Assembly: GCA_902782625.1 (NCBI GenBank)
Contig: CACZNZ010000044.1
Location: 1-6,329 of the forward strand
Source of the DNA: an uncultured Lachnospiraceae bacterium
Lineage (GTDB): Bacteria; Bacillota; Clostridia; Lachnospirales; Lachnospiraceae
Reading direction: 5' to 3'
Length of the DNA stretch: 6,329 bases
Under the pieces are notes generated by a model that had not been told where the DNA came from, made no database searches, and saw nothing but the letters and a program-made list of their open reading frames with translations. This document shows, piece by piece, positions 1 to 6,216 of this stretch (positions are counted from its first letter, which is position 1; every line of letters begins with the position of its first letter). The position numbers and the translations under genes are program-made.

Positions 1-3000
1 CAGATTCCCATCTTTAGAAGAAAACATGCGATTCCTTTCATCCACCGAAAATGACCTGTTTTGAAACATGTCGAACGCCCCTTTCCCGATATAAGATACT
101 TCCGGTCCAATTACGATCTCTGTTTCAATATTATTTATATCAGCTGAATCATATAAAAGATCACAAATTCCTTTGTATGTATCAACATCTTCAAAGAATT
201 TCTGTATTTTTGTAATATCATCTGTATCCTCATCTAAATCAAAAGAATAGTTGGCCAACATATACAATTTTTCTGCAATCCCGTACTCATCAGATGATGC
301 AAAGGCGTGTTCTCCGATACGCTTCAGCTTATTCGGTAGTTTCCCTATTTCAAGCTGCTCTGCTCTGAAAAAAGCATAATTCTCTATCTCTTCCACCGAA
401 TCCGGAAAAGAGATCTTCATATTCTTTGCCCCCCAGAAAGCGCCATAGACTATTCGTTTTGTTCCCTCCTTCACGTGATATACGCCTCGTGATTGTCGGG
501 CAGGTGGATAAGCAATCATATCCTCTCCGTCTGCAGAGACTAATGCACCGTTATCGATTATATATCTACTGTTTTTTGATAGTTTTATTGTTTCAAGCTT
601 GCTGCAGCCAACCACAATTCCTTTGTCAATCCCAATAATCGTCGACGGAATACTGAGCGTCCTTAATTCACTACAATATGCAAACGCACACTTTCCGATT
701 TCAATCACACCTTCCGGGAGATTAACCGAATCCATGGATCTGCAGAGGGCAAAAGCTCGCGCTCCGATATACTTTAATCCGTCTGAAAGCTCAACATATT
801 TTAGTTTCTCACAATTTAAAAACGCACCTGCCTGTATCTCTTCTATTGTATCTGGCAGCTTAATCTTCTCAACCTGACAATCGGACGTCTCTTCTTCGAA
901 TATGTTATAAGATCCGAAAGCCCCAGCCCCTATTACAGTCAGCGGGACTTCCTCCACATTATCAGGAAGAGTAAGATTCTTGTCTTTGCCTTCATATTCC
1001 ACGAGTTCTGCATGATCGGAATGTACCGCATAAGAAAGCTTTCCGTAACTTGTTTCTTTTTCGACCAATCTGTATTCTCCAGATTCTTTTACACGAATCA
1101 ATTTCGAAGCATAGCGTTCTCCTCTTGTATCGGTCAGCTGAATCTGAATATATACATTCGACAATTCAGATGCTTTTTTAGAAAAAACAGGCAGTTCTCT
1201 CCCAATAGCAATAGTAGAGATGTTAGCGCTTGTTTTCGATATCCATTCATTATACGGGAGCATGTTTCCGAATTGATCTTTCGCCTTAGCCAGATTAAGA
1301 ATTGCTTCTACCTGAATAAGTCCTTCCGCTTTTGAAAGATCTACATCATTCTTTCCAATCCCTCCTTCGTCATCCTGCTGAATCTCTATTGAAGTAACTT
1401 CAGTCTCACCGGTTTTCGTATCAAGTGAAATAATCGGAGTTATCCAGTCGACATATTTTGTAGTACTAACATTATATTGAACCGTTCCCAACAACGTGTC
1501 CATTATTCCGAGCATAAGAGGGCTATATGTCTCTTTTCTTCGACCTGGCTCAAGTTGTCTCATTTGTCCGATAAAGCTTCCTCTATTCGAACCAAAACAG
1601 ATCACATAAGGATCTGCAGGAACATGCAGCACACCTTCCATATCGGGTTCTACACTGCAGTGACATGCGATTACGTGATATAGACCTCCCCTTTCCTGAA
1701 GTATTGCGTATTCGGCCAATGCAGTATTCTCAAGCTGATCCGATGTAAGTTTTAGTGTTATCTCATCCTTATCCATTTTGGGTTCACCGAGAACCCAGTC
1801 CCTCGTTCTCTCCGACTTCCATGTTTTACCCATCTCCGTCAGCAGAGTATTGTATGCGTCCAGACCGGTCAATCCTCGGTATACACCATCTCGGTCATTG
1901 TAAATCTTCTTATTAGCTGATGGGAAATATATAGATATTCCAGCAGCCCCCTCCGTATTTGCATACTGATAGCAGACCATTTCGTGAACTGCCGACTCAA
2001 GTTTTGCACATTCATCAGGATACGAATCGGATAACTTACTTGAGAAATCACACAGGTCGACAAGATCATATATGTAATAATCGCTGTCTTTGTTCTCACT
2101 TCCGATATTACCAAAACTTTTCGCTCCTGATCGTTTTCTCAACAAGTCGGTATATTCTGAAACTCCCAGATTCCGTGAAATTGCCTCAGCCAATTCATTG
2201 ACGGAAGCACTGACTTTTTCCACTTCCGAAAGATCTGAAAGTGAAAGTGTCAGTGTAGGCTTAGTTCTTATACTCTTCTCATAATACCTTTTATAGCCAT
2301 CAATAATCGTCTTTGCCATATCCAAAGGTTCAGATATATCATTTAATGCTGAAAAAGCCGAATAATCCCATCCATCACCCGGCTCTGATTCTTCGGATGC
2401 CAGATAATAATCGGCATAATCTTTCCAGACAGTCATGCTCTCCAGAGATCCCATCAGGCAGGCATCAAAGCCAACTATATCAATTGACGCTCCTTCTGCA
2501 TACGGTGTCATCTCAAGGGCATCTTTCATCTCCTCAAGAAGAAGGGAATCTCCGTCAAAAAGTTCATCATTACCGTATCCGCGCAACGGCCCCCCACCAT
2601 GATCCCAACAGACAAGCATAGTGTGTTTTGCCGGGTAATGCTCATAGCAATAGTTGATAAAAGAAGCAAAAGTCTTCGCGTCACCCATACTGACATTCTT
2701 CCCTGTTTCTGCGACAACACGCTCTCCTTCCGGAAGAGAAAGATCATAAACGCAGTTCCTGTCAGCAGGAATGTCGTATGACCAACGGTCAGTCCCTCCG
2801 GTGTATAGTACGATATTACTACGCCCATAATCTATTCCGGCCGCTTCTAACTCCATTATGTCAAATGTAGCTTTGCAAAGATGACTTTCAAGATCTGATC
2901 CAACCATATAGATCATCACAGTCCATTCTTTCTCCCCCGACTTTTTCGAGTTTCTCGTATCAAATAGCGTGGCAGAAGATCCTTTGGAAAAATCGAATCC

Positions 3001-3228
3001 CACCACTTCCGGCTTGCTATCTTGAAAAACAGATTCAGATCGTGACGGCGCACCAGGTACAGTATTTTGTGTGTTATTTCCCGAAACTAAAACATCAGAA
3101 GCCGGAATGATTCCGGCTTCTGATGTTTGAGAGCATGCAGAAAAAAGCAATAAAATAACAACCAGCGTTGCTATACATTTTTTCCAGATAAAATCATTTT
3201 TCTCACTATTATTAAACATATCGCTCAT
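1..3228 (-). CDS. C11 (clostripain) family cysteine protease lipoprotein with BspA-like leucine-rich repeats (3' end outside window)
   Basis: The frame is open for 1076 codons from ATG at 3228 to the window edge, with no stop. Residues 1-32 form a lipoprotein signal: basic N-region, hydrophobic VVILLLF, then FSAC with lipid Cys32. A Ser/Asn/Pro-rich linker runs to about residue 96. The C11 peptidase domain spans about 97-470. It starts with EWTVMIYMVGSDLE, has catalytic His210 in WDHGGG and Cys257 in GFDACLM, then SEESEPGDGWDY, and ends near GISIYFP (430-436). This family cleaves proteins, classically after Arg. Residues about 470-735 are an unassigned, probably beta-rich region. From about 755 there are LRR_5/BspA-type repeats (IGAGAF, IQAGAF, IGARAF, IGKCAF, IVYGAF, IENYAF, IGEHAF, IGKGAF) with a YPPARQ turn typical of that family. 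Residues about 977-1036 interrupt the repeats. The start is uncertain: ATG 3228 has no clear Shine-Dalgarno, and in-frame ATG 3219 has GGATGAG upstream. It probably shares a transcript with the lipoprotein gene upstream. The family call is firm; the substrate is unknown. Confidence 0.93.
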   Translation of the reverse strand, partial: MSDMFNNSEKNDFIWKKCIATLVVILLLFSACSQTSEAGIIPASDVLVSGNNTQNTVPGAPSRSESVFQDSKPEVVGFDFSKGSSATLFDTRNSKKSGEKEWTVMIYMVGSDLESHLCKATFDIMELEAAGIDYGRSNIVLYTGGTDRWSYDIPADRNCVYDLSLPEGERVVAETGKNVSMGDAKTFASFINYCYEHYPAKHTMLVCWDHGGGPLRGYGNDELFDGDSLLLEEMKDALEMTPYAEGASIDIVGFDACLMGSLESMTVWKDYADYYLASEESEPGDGWDYSAFSALNDISEPLDMAKTIIDGYKRYYEKSIRTKPTLTLSLSDLSEVEKVSASVNELAEAISRNLGVSEYTDLLRKRSGAKSFGNIGSENKDSDYYIYDLVDLCDFSSKLSDSYPDECAKLESAVHEMVCYQYANTEGAAGISIYFPSANKKIYNDRDGVYRGLTGLDAYNTLLTEMGKTWKSERTRDWVLGEPKMDKDEITLKLTSDQLENTALAEYAILQERGGLYHVIACHCSVEPDMEGVLHVPADPYVICFGSNRGSFIGQMRQLEPGRRKETYSPLMLGIMDTLLGTVQYNVSTTKYVDWITPIISLDTKTGETEVTSIEIQQDDEGGIGKNDVDLSKAEGLIQVEAILNLAKAKDQFGNMLPYNEWISKTSANISTIAIGRELPVFSKKASELSNVYIQIQLTDTRGERYASKLIRVKESGEYRLVEKETSYGKLSYAVHSDHAELVEYEGKDKNLTLPDNVEEVPLTVIGAGAFGSYNIFEEETSDCQVEKIKLPDTIEEIQAGAFLNCEKLKYVELSDGLKYIGARAFALCRSMDSVNLPEGVIEIGKCAFAYCSELRTLSIPSTIIGIDKGIVVGCSKLETIKLSKNSRYIIDNGALVSADGEDMIAYPPARQSRGVYHVKEGTKRIVYGAFWGAKNMKISFPDSVEEIENYAFFRAEQLEIGKLPNKLKRIGEHAFASSDEYGIAEKLYMLANYSFDLDEDTDDITKIQKFFEDVDTYKGICDLLYDSADINNIETEIVIGPEVSYIGKGAFDMFQNRSFSVDERNRMFSSKDGNL
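3090..3128 (-). repeat. Perfect 19-bp inverted repeat (1-nt loop) inside the clostripain lipoprotein gene
   Basis: The arms are 3090-3108 and 3110-3128 around the single base 3109, and all 19 pairs match. The core is GCCGGAAT/ATTCCGGC, flanked by acatcaga/tctgatgt and ending in AAA/TTT. In the mRNA direction the 3' arm runs into TTTTAGTTT, so the element resembles an intrinsic terminator. It is 39 nt long, exactly 13 codons, covering most of Gln34 to the first base of Leu47, directly after lipid Cys32. It therefore leaves the frame intact. It may be a terminator-like attenuator, an mRNA-stability hairpin, or a palindromic element inserted in frame. The sequence alone does not decide between these. 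Confidence 0.85.
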
Positions 3229-3298
3229 CCAGATCAGTATTTCTCAAATCCGTTTTTTACTTGATATTTCTTAAGCATCTCCACATTCTTATATTCAA
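3229..3298 (-). other. Short intergenic region between the two lipoprotein genes
   Basis: These 70 nt separate the stop of the transglutaminase-like gene from the start of the clostripain gene. I see no stem-loop with a T-run, and no convincing -35/-10 pair on the minus strand. This favours co-transcription of the two genes. A 22-codon reading frame (TTG at 3302 to TGA at 3234) overlaps the upstream stop, but it has no ribosome binding site and is not called as a gene. Confidence 0.5.
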
Positions 3299-4960
3299 TC
3301 AACCGATATATTCACCCGTATACATTATATAAGCATGAGAAAACCCTGCATCTATGGCAGCATCCAAAACTTTCTCGGCATCAGCTTCTGTTGAATATTC
3401 GCCCGCAGACACACAGTACCATCTCTCCTGATTTAAATTACTCCACTCATCGGAAATGTAAACACGTCCATCCAGACCACGTCTCGATAATTCATCAGCC
3501 TTGCTCTGAGCCACATACATATCCTTGGATGAATAGCACCATACTCCGTAAAACGGATTCTTCTTTGTGCCCTCAGTTATTGTATAATCTGATGATGAGA
3601 AATCTGATATGGCAATCGGTGCCATAGATATCACTTGTTTATCAAAATCATATTCATAATCATATACATCCGACACACGGATATGTTCGCTATCGCCGAC
3701 CAAATTCACCCAGTACTGTCCGTCTCTGCTCCAATACCTATACTCATCCGAAGTATTAAAATATCTGATATTATTCGTGGAAATAGCAAACATTCTATGC
3801 TCAATCTTTTCGCGATAGTAGGTGTCAGCCAAAGCCTCCTGTGCATAACCGTAAAATGGCTGATCACTGCTGCTATAGTGCTCAGCAGCTGAACCGAAGT
3901 CGTCCCATGTCACATCCACTTCATACCAGTTTCCATCGATTTTAACTATTGTCCAGGCATGCAGCCCCATATTTTCACCAGCTCCTGCCATTCCGCACAG
4001 AAATACTGCTTCCATACCTGCCTGTTGCAGAAGATAAATGTATGCCTGCGTGTATCCGTCACAGACAGCATAATGCGGTCTTCCAGCTGAATTGGACACT
4101 AATGCTCCATATGCAGTATGCGCCCGATCATTAGACTTATCATTATCGCAGACATCATAGTCATATGTCACGTCATTGAAGAGTTTATCATGTACTGATC
4201 TGGCAATAGACCATTGCGAATCCGATGTATTAATATCCTCCAGAAAATCATCAACAGCATCATTAAACTTATTAATTTCGTCAACATATTTTTTATAAGA
4301 TTCATTCAAGGAGACGTAAACTGTATAGTTATTATTGCTATCCCTGTTAGTTGTATAACTCCATGTAAAATATGTCTCATCCGAATTATAGTTCCAAAAG
4401 AATTCCGGATGATCATAATGAATGCAATATATTATTTTTAATATATGATTCCTAAAATCCGTAGTAGAAGGATTTTCTTTGGTTAAAAAAGATGTGGTGC
4501 AAACTGATTCATAGGAATAATACACAGCCAACGTCGTAGCTTCATATACATGTCTTTCAAAATCATTGAGTTTGTTATAGTAATAATAGCTTTTCGCATT
4601 GTTGATCATTGGTGTCTTCTGTGGAGTTTTAAAATCACGCATTGATCGATCTATTTCCTGCGCTTCTTCTTCAGAAATCTCTTTGAGTTCAAAGTTTTTT
4701 GAACAATCAGCCACATCTCCGACAGACATGCTGTATAAAGCATTTGATGGCTTAATTTCAACTGCATTCAGAGAGTTTCCATCTGCATTCGTACTTTCGT
4801 TTTCCTTCTTCACGCTTGTCACTTCTTCGCTCTCAAGTTTCTCGTCTGCAAGTGTTTCAGAAGTCGAGACATCTGATGTTGCCGCCCGATCAGATCCGCA
4901 TCCTATAAACAAGCAGCTTAACAGTACAAGCAAAATAATCCATGCAATAGTTTTTTTCAT
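3299..4960 (-). CDS. Transglutaminase-like lipoprotein with C-terminal SPOR domain
   Basis: This 553-aa product is predicted to be exported and lipid-anchored. The signal peptide MKKTIAWIILLVLLSCLFIG precedes lipid Cys21 (LFIGC-GSD). A Ser/Glu/Thr-rich spacer spans about 22-65. Residues about 120-265 are the Tyr/Asn/Asp-rich alpha-helical region that often precedes transglutaminase cores in clostridial secreted proteins (YDHPEFFW at 182-189). The transglutaminase-like (papain-fold) core has Cys300 in AVCDGYTQAY, His334 in GLHAWTIV and Asp349 in YEVDVTWDD, so the triad is complete. In bacteria such domains act as cysteine proteases, amidases or cross-linking enzymes; which one applies is unknown. 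Residues about 470-549 match a SPOR domain, with two Y-x-V halves (FYGVWCYS, WYCVSAGEY) and the helix EADAEKVLDAAIDAGF. SPOR domains bind glycan strands stripped of stem peptides. The start is fixed by AAGGAG 4 nt upstream. The 42-codon ORF upstream overlaps it by ATGA; the clostripain gene follows after 70 nt. Confidence 0.93.
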   Translation of the reverse strand: MKKTIAWIILLVLLSCLFIGCGSDRAATSDVSTSETLADEKLESEEVTSVKKENESTNADGNSLNAVEIKPSNALYSMSVGDVADCSKNFELKEISEEEAQEIDRSMRDFKTPQKTPMINNAKSYYYYNKLNDFERHVYEATTLAVYYSYESVCTTSFLTKENPSTTDFRNHILKIIYCIHYDHPEFFWNYNSDETYFTWSYTTNRDSNNNYTVYVSLNESYKKYVDEINKFNDAVDDFLEDINTSDSQWSIARSVHDKLFNDVTYDYDVCDNDKSNDRAHTAYGALVSNSAGRPHYAVCDGYTQAYIYLLQQAGMEAVFLCGMAGAGENMGLHAWTIVKIDGNWYEVDVTWDDFGSAAEHYSSSDQPFYGYAQEALADTYYREKIEHRMFAISTNNIRYFNTSDEYRYWSRDGQYWVNLVGDSEHIRVSDVYDYEYDFDKQVISMAPIAISDFSSSDYTITEGTKKNPFYGVWCYSSKDMYVAQSKADELSRRGLDGRVYISDEWSNLNQERWYCVSAGEYSTEADAEKVLDAAIDAGFSHAYIMYTGEYIG

Positions 4961-5085
4961 TTTTCTCCTTCGTCCAAAAATTCACTAATTGTGATTGGAT
5001 TTCCTTTCTCCGGGTTCTCCGGGCATTTACAACATATCAGATAAAAAGGTTCGCTATATTCATTATAGATAACGGGGATACTCAT
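4957..5085 (-). CDS. Candidate small Cys-containing protein, 42 aa, overlapping the next gene by ATGA
   Basis: The frame runs from ATG 5085 to TGA 4957-4959, and the stop shares ATGA with the start of the transglutaminase-like lipoprotein. The product begins MSIPVIYNEYSEPFYLI, has a Cys cluster (C18, C19, C21; one CxxC), then PENPEKGNPITIS and an acidic end (EFLDEGEK). The composition looks protein-like. Against it, there is no Shine-Dalgarno before ATG 5085. The frame also continues upstream in coding-like fashion (YELSNVLY) until a TAA at about 5110-5112, so it may be the 3' end of a broken gene instead. I recognise no family. If the predicted promoter at 5062-5090 is real, its transcript would start inside this ORF and could not express it. 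A gene and a remnant are about equally likely. Confidence 0.4.
   Translation of the reverse strand: MSIPVIYNEYSEPFYLICCKCPENPEKGNPITISEFLDEGEK
4965..4970 (-). promoter_or_regulatory. Ribosome binding site of the transglutaminase-like lipoprotein
   Basis: AAGGAG on the minus strand, 4 nt before ATG 4960, is a near-consensus Shine-Dalgarno with rather short spacing. It lies inside the last codons of the 42-codon ORF, an arrangement typical of translational coupling. It is the best-supported start signal in the window. Confidence 0.75.
5006..5023. repeat. 9-bp tandem duplication, two copies
   Basis: Two exact adjacent copies of CCCGGAGAA (minus strand). The unit is three codons long, so it preserves the frame of the 42-codon ORF, where it encodes the PENPEK stretch. 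It is probably a slippage duplication. Confidence 0.6.
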
Positions 5086-5090
5086 ATAAA
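5062..5090 (-). promoter_or_regulatory. Possible sigma-A type promoter for the two lipoprotein genes
   Basis: On the minus strand, TTTATA (5085-5090; 4 of 6 match to TTGACA) is followed by a 17-bp spacer and a perfect TATAAT (5062-5067). Transcription would start near 5055, about 95 nt ahead of ATG 4960. An inverted repeat GATAAT-N4-ATTATC (5099-5114) lies just upstream of the -35 and could be an operator, though it is short and AT-rich. The -35 overlaps the ATG of the 42-codon ORF, so the promoter and that ORF are competing readings. AT-rich DNA yields such matches by chance. Confidence 0.35.
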
Positions 5091-5146
5091 GGACGTTTGA
5101 TAATTCGTATTATCTATATATTATCGGTTTCAGACATCAAAAAAGA

Positions 5147-5260
5147 CAGCCGGATCTCCGCTGCGATGCGGTTGTCGAAATAATCCAGAATGCTCGCTCC
5201 GTCCATTCTCTCCGGGGCAGCGGTCAGACCAAGGAGGATCTTGGGCTTGAAATAATTCAG
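5147..5260 (-). pseudogene. Fragment of a superfamily II (ResIII/DUF3427-type) helicase
   Basis: About 38 residues within a longer open frame (5114-5425) read LNYFKPKILLGLT, then AAPERMDG, then SILDYFDNRIAAEIRL. This matches the region around motif III (LGLTATPERMDG, then the YFDNRIAAEIRLPEAI type) of DEAD/DEAH helicases of the type III restriction/DUF3427 group. Those proteins are many hundreds of residues long. Here the similarity starts and stops abruptly: no Walker A or DExH box precedes it, the conserved PEAI after EIRL is absent, and TATPER is changed to TAAPER. What comes before in the same frame (basic, Arg/Phe-rich) looks non-coding. The ELSNV reading at about 5088-5105, in another frame, may be another shred, since I recall a similar stretch downstream of this motif in such helicases. 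It is a remnant, not a working gene. Confidence 0.65.
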
Positions 5261-5390
5261 GAACCAAACCTGTGGGAGCAATCGCCTTTGAAAGTTGTAC
5301 CATATACCTCTTTGGATTTTTCCCTTTGACGGAATTGGTCGCCCTATAAGGAAGCAGCTAATAGCCCTTTGTAATCGCCATGAGAGCCGC
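5261..5390 (-). other. Stretch with no supported gene between the 17-codon ORF and the helicase remnant
   Basis: Frames here are short or cross stops. One frame reads SVKGKNPKRYMVQLSKAIAPTG, which looks mildly coding-like, but it has no start or ribosome binding site and I recognise no family. I see no terminator hairpin, tRNA or repeat. Together with the helicase piece next to it, this reads as a patch of decayed or recombined DNA. Confidence 0.35.
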
Positions 5391-5444
5391 TTAGAGAAGA
5401 ATAGCGGCAGAGAAAAGCAACACAAAGATTGTATATGGGAGCAT
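5391..5444 (-). CDS. Candidate 17-aa hydrophobic peptide or truncated membrane-protein start
   Basis: ATG 5444 lies 2 nt after the stop of the 182-aa membrane protein, and the AAAGGGA near that gene's end is a fair ribosome binding site for it. The product, MLPYTIFVLLFSAAILL, is a single hydrophobic segment ending at TAA 5391-5393. Position and signal fit translation coupled to the gene before it. The abrupt end next to the remnant zone also fits a membrane-protein gene that lost everything after its first helix. It is too short for composition to decide. Confidence 0.3.
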   Translation of the reverse strand: MLPYTIFVLLFSAAILL

Positions 5445-5446
5445 GG

Positions 5447-5995
5447 TTATTTCCCTTTCTTGTGATCATTGATTGCACTTCTTATCACCAAAAAAATTAC
5501 CACAGGTAATGGTAATGCCAAAAGAATTTCAACTGCCTTTGCCACTCCCTCTCCACCCGAAAAGTCAATATGCATCTCATTCTTAGAGCATAAATATCCT
5601 AAACCGCCAAAGGCTAACATAAACATAATATACAAAAATACCAGTTTCACACTGAACACATTCCTTTTCCTGATACATTCCCATATATATTTCACGCCTG
5701 CACCCGCCAAAGATATCGCATGCAAATTCAATAGAATACCAAAATTTGCAATAATCGCGCCGTCCTGAAATATGATTCCATACTCCTCATAGCCAAGTTG
5801 ATAACCAAGCCTTCCCGGAAGCCAAGAGTACAATATTGTTGAAATCATAAGAAATCCTAATGAAAGTAAAAGAATTTTTTTCCATATTCTCGATTTCTCT
5901 AGTATTGCCTCAAAGCAAAGTGAATACAATACGCATGCTATAACCTCGCCTGCCCAGATTGTGAAGATGCACATAGAAAAAATAAACTCTCTCAT
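5447..5995 (-). CDS. Unrecognised integral membrane protein, 182 aa
   Basis: I do not recognise the family. Hydrophobic stretches at about residues 5-27, 38-58, 75-98, 108-127 and 149-167 suggest five membrane segments. Charged loops lie between them (EKSRIWKK at 33-40; ECIRKRN at 106-112 region), and the tail NDHKKGK is basic. Glu17 sits inside the first hydrophobic segment. A Gly-rich, acidic loop (SKNEMHIDFSGGEG) precedes the last segment and could be extracellular. There is no enzyme motif. ATG 5995 is the first start after an in-frame TGA about 9 nt upstream; a GGTGG stretch ahead of it is only a weak ribosome binding site. The 40-codon ORF ends 22 nt upstream and the 17-codon ORF starts 2 nt downstream, which suggests one transcript. 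It is likely a real gene because the open frame is long and consistently hydrophobic. Confidence 0.75.
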   Translation of the reverse strand: MREFIFSMCIFTIWAGEVIACVLYSLCFEAILEKSRIWKKILLLSLGFLMISTILYSWLPGRLGYQLGYEEYGIIFQDGAIIANFGILLNLHAISLAGAGVKYIWECIRKRNVFSVKLVFLYIMFMLAFGGLGYLCSKNEMHIDFSGGEGVAKAVEILLALPLPVVIFLVIRSAINDHKKGK

Positions 5996-6017
5996 ATCTA
6001 TTCATCCACCGCATTTT

Positions 6018-6140
6018 TCATTCCTCAGCCCACCCCTTTTCTATAGCCTCATCCACGATCAGGTCGATCAAAACATCAAGCTCTGCTTTCACCTGTTCCA
6101 GGGGTTTAGAGTCAAGTTCCGTTTTTGAGCAAATGTCCAT
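6018..6140 (-). CDS. Candidate small acidic helical protein, 40 aa, or 3' end of a broken gene
   Basis: ATG 6140 opens a 40-codon frame ending at TGA 6018-6020. The product, MDICSKTELDSKPLEQVKAE then LDVLIDLIVDEAIEKGWAEE, is strongly charged and amphipathic helical, clearly better than random. I recognise no family. The ribosome binding site is poor. The same frame upstream, beyond a single TAA at 6147-6149, also reads like protein (AELVETWREKCMERG), so this may be the C-terminus of a longer gene interrupted by that stop. The 182-aa membrane protein starts 22 nt downstream. Confidence 0.45.
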   Translation of the reverse strand: MDICSKTELDSKPLEQVKAELDVLIDLIVDEAIEKGWAEE

Positions 6141-6216
6141 AATTGATTATCTACCCAAGAGCCCTCGGCTACATATACCACGTTCCATACATTTCTCTCT
6201 CCAAGTCTCTACTAAT
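6141..6216 (-). pseudogene. Coding-like remnant in shifted frames between the partial gene and the 40-codon ORF
   Basis: Right after the stop at 6217, the frame of the 40-codon ORF reads AELVETWREKCMERG and then meets TAA 6147-6149. A third frame reads NVVYVAEGSWVDNQLW and runs on to overlap the 40-codon ORF. There is no start codon with a convincing signal; GGAGAG before an ATG near 6189 opens only a 7-codon frame. The simplest reading is one gene broken by a frameshift near 6219 and by a stop, but chance cannot be excluded over such short stretches. Confidence 0.3.

Noticed and set aside
426..2284. Several plus-strand frames of 60-110 codons opposite the clostripain/LRR gene
   Set aside because: All are antisense shadows of one continuous open frame with recognisable domains. 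None shows a family motif or start signal.
2526..2828. 100-codon minus-strand frame inside the clostripain domain
   Set aside because: It lies in another frame of a region where the main frame carries the WDHGGG-containing peptidase domain, so it is a shadow.
3245..3302. Resemblance of IEYKNVEMLKKY to a segment of ribosomal protein S18
   Set aside because: It is only about 12 residues with conservative matches, and neither the following basic S18 signature nor any neighbouring ribosomal gene is present. I treat it as chance.
4687..4704. 7-bp inverted repeat GTTCAAA/TTTGAAC with a 4-nt loop
   Set aside because: It is short, AT-rich and inside coding sequence for SKNFEL. It is expected by chance and has none of the length or GC core of the 3090-3128 palindrome.
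4599..4988. 129-codon plus-strand frame opposite the transglutaminase-like gene
   Set aside because: It is antisense to the signal peptide and Ser/Glu-rich spacer. Its Ser/Phe-rich product is the expected mirror of that composition, and there is no ribosome binding site.
5114..5425. The whole 103-codon frame as a functional gene
   Set aside because: Only residues about 56-93 resemble a protein family, and they are an internal slice of a much larger helicase. The rest is basic, low-quality sequence with no ribosome binding site.
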